Assembly (NCBI RefSeq): GCF_036226465.1
Contig: NZ_CP108476.1
Span: 744,001-808,000, forward strand
Reading direction: 5' to 3'
Length of the DNA: 64,000 bases
DNA from: Kitasatospora sp. NBC_01250
Lineage (GTDB): Bacteria > Actinomycetota > Actinomycetes > Streptomycetales > Streptomycetaceae
Below are positions 18,841 through 27,244 of this stretch, in pieces. The notes below the pieces were generated by a model. That model had not been told where the DNA came from, did no database searches, and saw nothing but the letters and a program-made list of their open reading frames with translations. Position numbers and translations under genes: made by a program. The number at the start of each line of letters is the position of its first letter. The first letter of the stretch is position 1.

Positions 18841-18860
18841 AAGTGGCGGCGCCTCCACTT
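18841..18860. promoter_or_regulatory. TetR operator O2 (palindrome)
   Basis: AAGTGGCGGCGCCTCCACTT matches the reverse complement of the O1 core at 19 of 20 positions. It is centred exactly 30 bp from O1, roughly three helical turns. Paired sites at helical spacing suggest cooperative repressor binding. Confidence 0.7.
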
Positions 18861-18915
18861 TCACTCTAGGGCACGGCCTGGCCTGCCCCCACCCCCTCTG
18901 CAAAGGCTGTCGAGC

Positions 18916-19671
18916 ATGTCCGAAGCGCGAATCGAAGGTATCGAAGGCATCGAAGGCAAGGTCGTGGCGATCACCGGCGCCAGTAGCGGCATCGGCGAGG
19001 CGACCGCACTGCTGCTGGCCGGGCGCGGCGCGAAGATCGTGCTCGGGGCGCGCCGCCCGGAGCGGCTCGAAGCCCTGGCCGCCCGCATCGAGCAGGCCGG
19101 CGGAACCGTCGCCTGGGCCCGCACGGACGTGACGCGACGCGAGGACCTCGCCGCCCTCGTCGAGCTGGCGCGCGAGCGCTACGGCAGGCTCGACGTCCTG
19201 GTCGGCAATGCCGGGGTCGGGCTGATCTCCCGCCTGGACGACCTGCGGGTCGAGGACTGGGAGGAGATGGTCGACGTCAACCTCAAGGGGGTCCTGTACG
19301 GGATCGCCGCGGCCCTGCCGGTCTTCCGCGAGCAGGGCTTCGGGCACTTCGTCAACACCGTCTCCACGGCCGGCCTGCGCGTCGTGCCGCTGCAGTCCGT
19401 GTACGCCGCCACGAAGAACGCCGTGCGCACCCTCTCCGAGGGCCTGCGCCAGGAGGCCGGCGACAGCCTGCGGGTGACGGTCGTGTCGCCCGGCGCCGTC
19501 CGGACGGACTTCGCGGAGCGGATGGACCCGGCGGTCAAGCCCGGGATCGACGAGCTGATGAAGATCGCGCTCCCGCCGGAGGCCGTGGCTCGGGCCATCG
19601 CCTTCGCCATCGAGCAGCCGGACGGGGTCGACGTCGGTGACATCGTGGTCCGCCCGACCGCCCAGGGCTGA
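18916..19671 (+). CDS. Short-chain dehydrogenase/reductase (classical SDR)
   Basis: This 251-residue protein has VVAITGASSGIGEATA (cofactor site, about 16-31), NAG in VGNAGVG (about 97), Ser in NTVSTAG (about 150) and YAATK (about 164-168). ASSGIG followed by GARRPERL favours NADP(H). The family is YdfG-like and acts on hydroxy acids or small carbonyls. ATG 18916 begins the first strand after a short IEG-repeat (residues 5-13). The Shine-Dalgarno sequence is weak. It is probably the target of the divergent TetR repressor and may detoxify a carbonyl compound. Confidence 0.88.
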   Translation: MSEARIEGIEGIEGKVVAITGASSGIGEATALLLAGRGAKIVLGARRPERLEALAARIEQAGGTVAWARTDVTRREDLAALVELARERYGRLDVLVGNAGVGLISRLDDLRVEDWEEMVDVNLKGVLYGIAAALPVFREQGFGHFVNTVSTAGLRVVPLQSVYAATKNAVRTLSEGLRQEAGDSLRVTVVSPGAVRTDFAERMDPAVKPGIDELMKIALPPEAVARAIAFAIEQPDGVDVGDIVVRPTAQG

Positions 19672-19675
19672 GGCT

Positions 19676-20698
19676 TCACGCGCAGAGCGCGGGCTCCCGG
19701 TCCTCGGCCTCCACCGACGCCTCGCCCTCCCGCACCGGCTCCACATCCTGGCGCGGCTCAACGTCCCGCACCGGCACCACGCCCTGCACCGGCTGCGTGT
19801 CCTGCACCGGCTCCGCCTCGCGGGCGCCGGTGCGGGTCGCGCCGGCGCCCGCGATCACCACCAGGACCACGCCGACGGCCGGCGCCGCGCCGGGCACCTG
19901 ACCGAGCACCAGCAGGCCCATCACCAGCGCGATCGCCGGCTCCAGGCTCATCAGGGTGCCGAAGGCGCCGGCGGAGAGGCGGCGCAGCGCGAGGAATTCG
20001 AGCGTGTAGGGCACCACGGTGCTCAGCACGGCCAGCCCCAGCATGACGAGCAGCAGCGGCCAGGTCAGCCGGCCGAACCCCGAGGGGGCGGCGACCAGCG
20101 TGGCGACCACACCGGCCACCGGCAGCGAGACCGCCAGCCCCTTGAGCCCCGTGACCTGGTCACCGACGCGCTGGGTCAGCAGGATGTAGGCACCCCAGCA
20201 GGCTGCCGCGCCGAGTGCGAAACCGAGCCCTGCCGGGTCGATCCCGCCCTGCCACGGCTCGGTCAGCAGGACGACGCCGAAGCCGGCCAGCACCGCCCAG
20301 TGCTTGCGTCCGCCGGAGCGCAGCAGGGAGACCGCGAGCGGGCCGAGGAACTCCAGCGCGCTCGCGGTGCCCAGCGGGATGCGCGCGGCGGCGAGCATGA
20401 AGAGCACCACCATGCCGGCGGTGACCAGGCCCAGCAGCACGCTCGCCAGCAGGTCCCGGCGGGCGAAGTCGCGCGGGCGCGGGCGTATCAGCAGCAGGAC
20501 CAGCAGCCCGGCCCAGGCCAGTCGCAGTCCGGCCGTGCCCAGGGCGCCGAGCTGCGCGAAGAGCGGCACCGACAGGGCCAGCCCGAGCTGGACCGAGGAC
20601 ATCGACCCCATGGCCATCAGGGCTCCGCCCTGGGCGGTGTGCAGGCGCGGGCGGGCGGCAAGGGGACGGGCGGCGGTTTCCAGCGGGCTCATGGGCAT
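19676..20698 (-). CDS. EamA/RhtA-type metabolite exporter
   Basis: This 340-residue membrane protein has about ten predicted TM helices in two EamA halves (about 30-150 and 155-285), for example LRLAWAGLLVLLLIRP and LSTVVPYTLEFLALRRLSAGAFGTLMSLEPAIA. The latter is typical of RhtA-like amino-acid or threonine exporters. The cytoplasmic C-terminus (about 295-340) is a degenerate Glu/Pro/Val repeat. It is divergent from the LysR gene at 20777, a common arrangement in which the LysR protein controls the exporter. Start MPMSP or the Met two codons later are both possible. The gene stops 4 bp from the SDR stop, convergently. Confidence 0.85.
   Translation of the reverse strand: MPMSPLETAARPLAARPRLHTAQGGALMAMGSMSSVQLGLALSVPLFAQLGALGTAGLRLAWAGLLVLLLIRPRPRDFARRDLLASVLLGLVTAGMVVLFMLAAARIPLGTASALEFLGPLAVSLLRSGGRKHWAVLAGFGVVLLTEPWQGGIDPAGLGFALGAAACWGAYILLTQRVGDQVTGLKGLAVSLPVAGVVATLVAAPSGFGRLTWPLLLVMLGLAVLSTVVPYTLEFLALRRLSAGAFGTLMSLEPAIALVMGLLVLGQVPGAAPAVGVVLVVIAGAGATRTGAREAEPVQDTQPVQGVVPVRDVEPRQDVEPVREGEASVEAEDREPALCA
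19718..19830. repeat. Degenerate 18-27 bp repeats encoding the exporter C-terminal tail
   Basis: Units of the form GCACCGGCTCC/CGTCCTG recur about five times. On the minus strand they encode EPVQ/QPVQ/VPVR/EPRQ/EPVR segments. The tail is extra to the EamA fold and probably disordered. Confidence 0.55.
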
Positions 20699-20736
20699 CA
20701 GTAGATGACGTGCGTACTGTTTCCGTCCACATGCCG

Positions 20737-20770
20737 ATCATGGACAATCCGTTCGGGAATCATGAACAAT
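20737..20770. promoter_or_regulatory. Direct repeat in the EamA/LysR intergenic region
   Basis: ATCATGGACAAT (20737-20748) and ATCATGAACAAT (20759-20770) differ at one base and are 22 bp apart, about two helical turns. They lie between the divergent exporter and LysR starts. They may be LysR recognition half-sites, although classical LysR sites are inverted repeats. Confidence 0.4.
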
Positions 20771-20776
20771 GGCCGG

Positions 20777-21688
20777 ATGGACACACGGCGACTGCAGATC
20801 CTGGCGGAGTTGTCCCGGCTGGGCTCGATGCGCGCGGTCGCGGATGTGCTCGGCATCACCACCTCGACGGTCTCCCAGCAGGTCGCCACCCTGTCCCGGG
20901 ACATGGGCACCGCGCTGATCGAGCCCGCCGGACGGCTGGTCCGCCTCACGCCGGCGGGCCGGCGGCTGGCCGAGCACGCGGTGACGATCCTCGCCGCGGT
21001 GGAGAGCGCGCACCGTGACCTCGGCCCGGGCGCCGAGCCCAACGGCACGCTGCGGGTCGCCGGCTTCGCCACCGCGATCCGCGGCTACCTGCTGCCCGTC
21101 GTGGTCGACCTCGCCGCGACCAGTCCCCAGGTCCACCTGCTGATCCGCGAACACGAACCCGCCGAGTCGCTGGAGCTGCTGGCCACCGACCAGGTGGACC
21201 TCGCGCTCACCTACGACTACAACCTCGCCCCGGCCGCCGAGGACCCCACCGTCAGCGCGACCCCGCTGTGGACCGCCCGGTGGGGGCTCGGCGTGCCGGC
21301 CGACGCCGAGCCCGGTGCAGGGAGCACGACGCTGGACGTCTTCGCCCGTTTCCGGACCCACGACTGGATCGTCAACTCCCGCAACACGGCGGACGAGAAG
21401 GTCATCCGCACGCTCGCCTCGATGGCGGGGTTCCACCCCCGGGTCACCCACCAGGCCGACAGCCTCGACCTGGTGCAGGAGATGATCGTGGCGGGCCTGG
21501 GCGTGGCGCTGCTACCGGTGGACTTCCCGACCCTGCCCGGCGTGCGGCTCGTCCCGCTGGCCGCCCCCGACGTCGAGCTGCGGGCCTACGCGGTGGCCCG
21601 GCACGGCCGCCTCGACTGGCCGCCGCTCGCCCTGGTGACCGGCCTGCTCAGCGCCGCCGCGCACCGGGCCCGCGTCAACTGTGATTGA
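20777..21688 (+). CDS. LysR-family transcriptional regulator
   Basis: This 303-residue protein has an N-terminal winged HTH (RRLQILAELSRLGSMRAVADVLGITTSTVSQQVATLS, about 4-39) and a periplasmic-binding-like effector domain (about 90-300). ATG 20777 (MDTRRLQ) is the usual LysR start position; an upstream ATG at 20762 would extend it by five residues. It is divergent from the EamA exporter and probably activates it in response to an exported metabolite. Its last 14 bp overlap the convergent small membrane-protein gene. Confidence 0.85.
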   Translation: MDTRRLQILAELSRLGSMRAVADVLGITTSTVSQQVATLSRDMGTALIEPAGRLVRLTPAGRRLAEHAVTILAAVESAHRDLGPGAEPNGTLRVAGFATAIRGYLLPVVVDLAATSPQVHLLIREHEPAESLELLATDQVDLALTYDYNLAPAAEDPTVSATPLWTARWGLGVPADAEPGAGSTTLDVFARFRTHDWIVNSRNTADEKVIRTLASMAGFHPRVTHQADSLDLVQEMIVAGLGVALLPVDFPTLPGVRLVPLAAPDVELRAYAVARHGRLDWPPLALVTGLLSAAAHRARVNCD

Positions 21689-21920
21689 CGATCACGGAGA
21701 TGCCCCAGCCGATCGCCGCGAGCACCACGGCGAAGCACAGCCCGGCCAGGGCGTAGCCCACCGGCCCGGCGGCGGACCGCCCCGCCGCCGCCCCGCCGGA
21801 CGGGGCCGGCGGGCTGAGCAGGCGCAGGCCGATCGCGAACAGCGCCGGCAGTCCGGCCCCGGTGAGCAGGCCGACCACGACGATCTTCCACAGCGCGTTC
21901 AGGTTGATCCAGGAGTTCAC
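21675..21920 (-). CDS. Small two-helix membrane protein coupled to the phosphate permease
   Basis: This 81-residue protein starts at GTG 21920, overlapping the stop of the PiT gene (GTGA), so translation is coupled. There are two hydrophobic helices (about 13-36 and 57-77), separated by a Gly/Ala/Pro-rich loop. No known domain is recognised. The tight coupling suggests a role beside the permease, but the sequence does not show it. Confidence 0.7.
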   Translation of the reverse strand: MNSWINLNALWKIVVVGLLTGAGLPALFAIGLRLLSPPAPSGGAAAGRSAAGPVGYALAGLCFAVVLAAIGWGISVIVNHS

Positions 21921-23071
21921 GAGGCCGCCTCGTCGGTGGTGGGCGCCGGGACGACCGTGCCGGTCCATGCGGCGTTGACATTCTCCGGCGTGACCGCCGG
22001 GTGGCGCGAGGCCACGAAGAAGGCGATCGAGGCGAGCACCAGCACGATGAAGATCACCACGACGCCTGCGGTACCGCCGATCCCGTGCGCGGCCCAGTAG
22101 GCCACGGCACCGACCAGCGCCGCCGCCGGCAGGGTCAGCAGCCAGGCCATGACCATCCGGCGCGCGATGTGCCAGCGCACCTCCGCGCCCTTCTTGCCGA
22201 CCCCGGCGCCCAGGATCGAGCCGGTCGCCACGTGGGTGGTGGAGAGCGAGTAGCCGAAGTCGGTGGAGGCGAGGATCACCGCCGCCGAGGCCGACTCGCT
22301 GGCCAGCCCCTGCGCCGGCTCGATCTCCACCAGCCCCTTGCCCAGCGCCCGGATGACCCGCCAGCCGCCGATGTACGTCCCCAGGGCGATCGCCACCGCG
22401 CAGGAGGCGATCACCCAGTCCGGCGACTTCGCACCGCTGTGCAGCGTCCCGTTGGCGATCAGCGCCAGCGTGATGATGCCCATCGTCTTCTGCGCGTCGT
22501 TGGTGCCGTGGGCCAGCGACACCATCGAGGCCGAGCCGACCTGCCCGATCCGGAAGCCGTGCGCGCGCGGACGCTCGGCCACCTGCCGGGTCAGGCGGTA
22601 GACCAGCCAGGTGCCGAGGGCGGCGATCGCGCCCGCGATGAAGGGCGACAGCGCGGCGGGCACGATCACCTTGGAGACCACGCCCTGCCACTTGACGGCC
22701 GACCCGCCCGCCGCCGCCATGGTCGCCCCGATGACGCCACCGATCAGCGCGTGCGAGGAACTGGACGGGATCCCGAGGAACCAGGTGGCCAGGTTCCACA
22801 GGATGGCGCCGGTCAGGCCCGCGAAGACCACCGTCAGCGTCACGACGTGACTGTTGACCAGGCCGCTGGCGATGGTCGCCGCCACCTCGGTCGACAGGAA
22901 CGCCCCCGCCAGGTTCAGCACCGCCGAGACGGCGACCGCCACGCGCGGCGGCAGCGCGCCGGTGACGATCGAGGTCGCCATGGCGTTGCCGGTGTCATGG
23001 AATCCATTGGTGAAATCGAACCCCAGCGCGGTGAGAACCACCAGCGCCAGGACCGCATCGTTGCCGGTCAC
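21917..23071 (-). CDS. PiT-family low-affinity inorganic phosphate transporter
   Basis: This 384-residue protein has about ten TM helices. The duplicated PiT signature begins GFDFTNGFHDTGNAMA (about 17-32). GIPSSSSHALIGGVIGA (about 105) and MVSLAHGTNDAQKTMG (about 208) are the other conserved elements. GTG 23071 is preferred over longer frames because the first TM begins directly after it. The transporter would import phosphate, or metal-phosphate complexes, driven by the proton gradient. No PhoU-like gene accompanies it; the coupled neighbour is the small membrane protein. Confidence 0.93.
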   Translation of the reverse strand: MTGNDAVLALVVLTALGFDFTNGFHDTGNAMATSIVTGALPPRVAVAVSAVLNLAGAFLSTEVAATIASGLVNSHVVTLTVVFAGLTGAILWNLATWFLGIPSSSSHALIGGVIGATMAAAGGSAVKWQGVVSKVIVPAALSPFIAGAIAALGTWLVYRLTRQVAERPRAHGFRIGQVGSASMVSLAHGTNDAQKTMGIITLALIANGTLHSGAKSPDWVIASCAVAIALGTYIGGWRVIRALGKGLVEIEPAQGLASESASAAVILASTDFGYSLSTTHVATGSILGAGVGKKGAEVRWHIARRMVMAWLLTLPAAALVGAVAYWAAHGIGGTAGVVVIFIVLVLASIAFFVASRHPAVTPENVNAAWTGTVVPAPTTDEAAS

Positions 23072-23233
23072 GCGGTCGAACCTAGCCTCTCGGCCCACGA
23101 TGCCACCGGCCGCCGCGACCCGGCGCGCCGGACGGGCCGGGACCGCCATCCGATCGGACCACTGGCGGGCGTCGCCCGTCGGCGAGGCCTTGGAGGTGAC
23201 GCCCGGCCAGGAGGCCCCAGGGCCTGTCCGGTC

Positions 23234-24163
23234 CTAGCCGACCAGGCGGCGGCGCCAGTCCAGCGGGGTGACGGTGATGGCACGGCCGGGGTCGCCGTCC
23301 CAGTCGGTGGGGAGGCCGGCGGCTTCGAGGGCGGCCACCACCTCCTGGCCGACGGCCGTGGTGGTCCGGGACGAGCCGTCGAAGCCGCCGTAGTGCAGCG
23401 TCAGTCCCTGGCCGGCCGCGGCGGCGTCCGTGCTCTGGGTGTGGAAGTAGACGAAGCCGCGGGCGTCGGGCTCGCTCTCGCCGCCGATCTCGGACTGGCC
23501 GCAGCTGTGGCAGCAGGTGAAGTTCTCGCGGGCGGTGATCCCGGCCTCCTCCAGGGCGTCGAACGCGCGGGTGAGCCGATCGGGGTCGGTCTCCGCCGGC
23601 CAGCCGGCCTGCTCCGCGAGGCGCTCCTGCCACATCCGCTCGACCAGCGCCTGCGCCTGCTCGGGCGACACGGGCCGGCGGTCCGCGGTGACCAGGTAGT
23701 CCTCGGCGAGCTCCGCCAGCTCCTCGCGGTCGGCGTAGCCGCCGACCAGCACCTCGCGGACGCGCTGCGCCAACTCCGCGCGCTCGTCCTCGTCGAGGTC
23801 CATCGCCTCTCCTGGTGGCAGCACCTCGCGGGCGGGACCGAGGTCCAGCGGCGACCACGCCGGACCGGTGTCCCAACCCGCCTGCTGGCGGGCCCAACCG
23901 CTGACCGCCGCGACCACGGCATCGGGGCCGTCGAGCGTCGCCTGGAGGTGCCGGTCGGCGGCGCCGTCGCGGTGCTCCAGCGTGTACGGCCCGCCGGACT
24001 CGTGCCAGACCTGGGCGAAGACGTCGGGCTGGTCCGGGTGCCGTCGCAGCACCAGGAACCGGTCACCCTCGTTGCCGATCCGCCGGACCAACCCGGCCAA
24101 CTCCTCGGCGGACACCCGGACGTGCCGCTCGCCGTTCTCCGTCTCCACCACGATCTCAAGCAT
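23234..24163 (-). CDS. DUF6891-like hypothetical protein
   Basis: This 309-residue acidic soluble protein has no signal or TM segment. The C-terminal half (about 130-305) contains FTCCHSCGQSEIG, ARGFVYFHTQSTD and LTLHYGGFDGSS, a pattern I associate with the actinobacterial DUF6891 family. The Cys-x-x-Cys pair may bind a metal. The N-terminal part (about 1-85) starts MLEIVVETENGERHVRVSAEEL and looks like a separate small domain. ATG 24163 is the first plausible start, with no clear Shine-Dalgarno site. Function unknown. Confidence 0.75.
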   Translation of the reverse strand: MLEIVVETENGERHVRVSAEELAGLVRRIGNEGDRFLVLRRHPDQPDVFAQVWHESGGPYTLEHRDGAADRHLQATLDGPDAVVAAVSGWARQQAGWDTGPAWSPLDLGPAREVLPPGEAMDLDEDERAELAQRVREVLVGGYADREELAELAEDYLVTADRRPVSPEQAQALVERMWQERLAEQAGWPAETDPDRLTRAFDALEEAGITARENFTCCHSCGQSEIGGESEPDARGFVYFHTQSTDAAAAGQGLTLHYGGFDGSSRTTTAVGQEVVAALEAAGLPTDWDGDPGRAITVTPLDWRRRLVG

Positions 24164-24373
24164 GCGCAGACTCTGGCACACTCCCCTGACAGCAGGCCGC
24201 CCGGCGTCCGTTGCGAACGGATGGACGGTGGGGAAAGCCCCATCCCGGGGACGGGGGCAGGCCGGGTGGGATCGTCGCTCCGCCGGCGCCAGGCTGAGAG
24301 GGTCCGATCAACCGTCAGTCCTCGGGCGGCCCCACTTGCTCTGCCTGGCGCCGCCGCCCGCTTGGGGGTCGTT

Positions 24374-25627
24374 GTGCAACACCGAACACTGCCCGCTCAT
24401 CGCCGAATCCTCGTGCCGCTGGCCCTGGTCACCGCGCTCGCCGGTCCGCTCGCCCTCTGCACCACCGCCTCCGCGACGGCGGCCGGCCCGGCGCCGTCGT
24501 CCGCCTCCGCCGCCTGGCGGGTGCGGCTGGCCGAGCTGGTCCGCCAGGACGTGGCCGCCGGGGCTCCCGGTGTCGCCGTCCGGGTCGACGAGGGCGGCGG
24601 CCAGGTCCTCGACATCGCGCAGCAGGCACCCTGGTCACGGGCGGACCACCGGCTGGGCGCCGACGACGAGTTCAAGATGGGCTCCAACACCAAGACGATG
24701 GTCGCCACCGTCGTGCTGCAACTGGTCGCCGAGCGCCGGATCAGCCTCACGGATCCGGTCAGCAGGTGGCTGCCCGGTCTGATCCCGGACGGCGAGCAGA
24801 TCACCGTGCGGATGCTGCTCGACCACACCAGCGGCCTGTTCAACTACGCCAACGACCCGGCCGTGCTGCGCAGTTTCACCGGCCAGGACACCCGCTCCTG
24901 GAGCCCCCGCCAGCTGATCGCCGCCGCGGTGCAGCACCCTGCACTGTTCGCCCCCGGCACCCGGTACTCCTACAGCAACACCAACTACGTCGCCCTCGGC
25001 CTGGTCGCCGAACAGGCCAGCGGCCAGGGCATCGCGGACCTGATCCGGCAACGCATCACCCAGCCGCTCCACCTGACGCACACCCACCTGGACACGGGAG
25101 GCGGCACCAGCACCCCGGGGTCGCCGAACCTGGCGCACGGCTACGAGCCGGACGCCGCCCACCTCGCCCCGGTCCTCCCGCCGGGCACGCCGCCCGGCTC
25201 GGCGTTCGCGGGTCCGGAGCGCCCCGACGGCTATGTGGACACCACCGCGACGGCACTCAGCACCGAGTGGGCGGCCGGCGGCATGGTCTCCACCGCCGGC
25301 GACTGGGCCCGCTTCGACCGGGCCCTGCTGAGCGGAAAGCTGCTACCGTCGGCGCAGTTGAAGGAGATGGAGACCACCGTCTCCGAAGGCCCGGACACCG
25401 CGAACCGCTACGGCCTGGGTCTTGAGCAGGTGGTCACCCCGTGCGGCACGGTCTGGGGCCACGACGGCCAGGTCCCCGGCTACTCCTCCGAGGAGTACAC
25501 CGACCCCACCGGCCACCGCACCGTCTCCGTCTTCACCACCACCGTCTTCGGCATCGCCCAACCCCCGGCCGCAGCAGCCGACCACGCCGTGGTCGACGCG
25601 GCCGTCTGCGCGATGCTGCATGCCTGA
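24374..25627 (+). CDS. Secreted serine hydrolase (class C beta-lactamase/DD-peptidase fold)
   Basis: This 417-residue protein starts at GTG 24374, 5 nt after GGGGG. A signal peptide (about 1-38) ends near ASATAAG. The catalytic motifs are SNTK in GSNTKTM (about 101), YSN in YSYSNTNY (about 203) and HDG in WGHDGQVPG (about 362), as in D-alanyl-D-alanine carboxypeptidases and related esterases of PF00144. It acts outside the cell, on peptidoglycan stem peptides or on small amides and esters. It stands alone. The family includes many enzymes of unknown substrate, so DD-carboxypeptidase activity is only a default. Confidence 0.88.
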   Translation: MQHRTLPAHRRILVPLALVTALAGPLALCTTASATAAGPAPSSASAAWRVRLAELVRQDVAAGAPGVAVRVDEGGGQVLDIAQQAPWSRADHRLGADDEFKMGSNTKTMVATVVLQLVAERRISLTDPVSRWLPGLIPDGEQITVRMLLDHTSGLFNYANDPAVLRSFTGQDTRSWSPRQLIAAAVQHPALFAPGTRYSYSNTNYVALGLVAEQASGQGIADLIRQRITQPLHLTHTHLDTGGGTSTPGSPNLAHGYEPDAAHLAPVLPPGTPPGSAFAGPERPDGYVDTTATALSTEWAAGGMVSTAGDWARFDRALLSGKLLPSAQLKEMETTVSEGPDTANRYGLGLEQVVTPCGTVWGHDGQVPGYSSEEYTDPTGHRTVSVFTTTVFGIAQPPAAAADHAVVDAAVCAMLHA

Positions 25628-25666
25628 CAGCCGCCGCCGGGCGGTCGACGGGCACCGCGGGTCGCC

Positions 25667-25819
25667 TCACGCCGCGACTGCGAGTTCCTTGCGGGTCCGG
25701 TGGAGGAACTCGGCGACGCGGGGCTCGCGGCGCCAGGGGGCGAGGGCGGTGTGGAGGTGAGCGGTCCCCACGATCGCGAGGCGCATGCCGACCGAGCGGG
25801 TGAACACCCCGGGCGGCAT
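25667..25819 (-). pseudogene. Orphan C-terminal-looking fragment
   Basis: An open frame of 50 codons reads MPPGVFTRSVG, then LAIVGTAHLHTALAPW and FLHRTRKELAVAA, ending at the TGA on 25669-25667. Composition and codon use look like a real protein tail. It has no upstream continuation and no Shine-Dalgarno site. It ends 9 bp from a fragment of another gene on the opposite strand. I do not recognise the family. It is probably a remnant left by a deletion. Confidence 0.35.
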
Positions 25820-25827
25820 GGCGGCGG

Positions 25828-25926
25828 CACATCGCGCTCCCCCAGGTCATCGACGCCCGCGGCACCCTCGACACCGACCGCTGGCGCGCGGGCGGCTGGA
25901 CCGTCCACGCCCTCGGCCGCCCCTGA
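25828..25926 (+). pseudogene. Remnant of the C-terminus of a UDP-glucose 6-dehydrogenase
   Basis: The last 32 codons of this frame read IALPQVIDARGTLD, then RWRAGGWTVHALGRP and stop. This closely resembles the C-terminal end of actinobacterial UDP-glucose/GDP-mannose dehydrogenases (pattern V-x-DARN-x-LDP-x-x-WRAAGWT-x-x-LGRP). Nothing of the preceding domains is present upstream, where the opposite strand carries another fragment. I infer a truncated, non-functional gene end. Confidence 0.55.
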
Positions 25927-26013
25927 CCGGCGGGCGGGGAGCGTGACAGTGGAGACGTGAACCGCCGTCGCTGCGGGGCCGGGCGCGTCAGGAACCCCCG
26001 GCCCCTCACCCTC

Positions 26014-27198
26014 CTACACCTGCGGCTGCTGCTGGGTGACGCAGTGGATGCCGCCGCCGCCCGCGCCGATGTAGTCGATGTCGAGCTGTTCGACGGTCCG
26101 GTCCGGGAAGAGGTCGGCCAGGGTGGACCTGGCCTCGGCGTCGGCGCGGGTGTCGCCGAACTGGGCGGAGATCACGGCGCCGTTGCAGAGGTAGTAGTTG
26201 GCGTAGGAGCCGACGAAGTCGGGGTTGGTGGAGCGGATGAGGTTGTAGTTCGGGCCCTGGATCTGGCTGACCGCCATCGGGTCCCCGTCGGCGTCGGTGG
26301 CGGCGGAGAGGATCTGGTCCTGCTGGCGCTCGTCGTTGGACCAGATGTCGGTGTCGCGCGGCTGCGGGATCTGGACGGCGGCCTGGCCGGCGCCGAGGAA
26401 GCGGGAGGTGGCGTCGACGTGGTCGTCGGTGATGTCCTGGCCCTTGATGCCGGGGAACCAGATCACCGTGGAGGCGCCGTAGGCCGCGCACATGGCGGCC
26501 TCGATCTGGGTCTGTGACAGGTCGGGGTTGCGGTTGGCGTTGATGATGCTGCTGCGGGTGGCCATCAGGGTGCCGGCGGCGTCGGTCTCGATGGCGCCGC
26601 CCTCGCAGACGAGCCCGGCGGCGGTGAAGGGGATGCCGAGGTAGGCGGCGATCCGCTGGGCGACCAGGGCGTCGTTCTGGTGCGGGTTCTGCTTGCCGCC
26701 CCAGCCGTTGAAGTTGAGGCCGACGGCGTCGAGTCCGCCGGCTCCGTCGGTGCGGAAGATCGGGCCGGTGTCGCGCATCCAGCAGTCGTCGACCGGGATC
26801 GAGCCGATCACCGTGACGCCCGAGCCGCACAGCGAGCGGGCCTTGGCGACGCTCGCCGAGTTGGCGACCATGATGACCGGCTCGTACCCGGCGATGGTCC
26901 GGGCGACGAGCGCGATGTTGGACTGGACGCCGCTGAGTTGGTTGCGCCAGATGCTGGTGCTGTCCGGCCAGGCCATCCAGGTCCGGGTGTGCGGCAGGCT
27001 GTCCAGCGGTACGTAGGAGCCGGTCGTGGCCGCTGCCCGGGCTGCGCCCGCCACCGCCCGGGTGCGGCGCGGGCCGGCCATCGCCCGGCCGCCGGTCGCG
27101 GCGGTGAGTGCGGCGCCGGCCGCGGTGAGGCCCGCGGCGGTCAGGAATCCGCGTCTGCCGAGCCCGGCGCGCGGCCGGGGCTCCTGGTGCTCGTTCAT
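26014..27198 (-). CDS. Tat-exported agmatine-deiminase-family enzyme (copy 1)
   Basis: This 394-residue member of the peptidyl-arginine/agmatine deiminase family starts at ATG 27198 with GGAGG 6 nt upstream. A twin-arginine signal (GRRGFLTAAG at 14-23, with an Ala-rich helix) indicates export. Catalytic motifs are complete: WMRDTGPIF, EGGAIETD, DDHVDATSRF and GGGGIHCVTQQ with nucleophile Cys386. The family hydrolyses a guanidino group to a ureido group plus NH3 (agmatine to N-carbamoylputrescine, or arginine residues to citrulline). It has its own divergent TetR gene and a palindromic operator over its promoter. Four more family members follow within 15 kb. The substrate is not determined by sequence. 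Confidence 0.88.
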   Translation of the reverse strand: MNEHQEPRPRAGLGRRGFLTAAGLTAAGAALTAATGGRAMAGPRRTRAVAGAARAAATTGSYVPLDSLPHTRTWMAWPDSTSIWRNQLSGVQSNIALVARTIAGYEPVIMVANSASVAKARSLCGSGVTVIGSIPVDDCWMRDTGPIFRTDGAGGLDAVGLNFNGWGGKQNPHQNDALVAQRIAAYLGIPFTAAGLVCEGGAIETDAAGTLMATRSSIINANRNPDLSQTQIEAAMCAAYGASTVIWFPGIKGQDITDDHVDATSRFLGAGQAAVQIPQPRDTDIWSNDERQQDQILSAATDADGDPMAVSQIQGPNYNLIRSTNPDFVGSYANYYLCNGAVISAQFGDTRADAEARSTLADLFPDRTVEQLDIDYIGAGGGGIHCVTQQQPQV

Positions 27199-27244
27199 CT
27201 CGTCCTCCAGTCAACTGCCCGTGGATTCACCACGGTTGACCGGG

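Noticed and set aside
24288..24312. GGCTGAGAGGGTCC resembles the CTGAGA core of a TPP riboswitch upstream of the serine hydrolase
   Set aside because: The second conserved part (CTGATCCGGGTAATGCC-like) is missing, and the downstream gene has no thiamine link.
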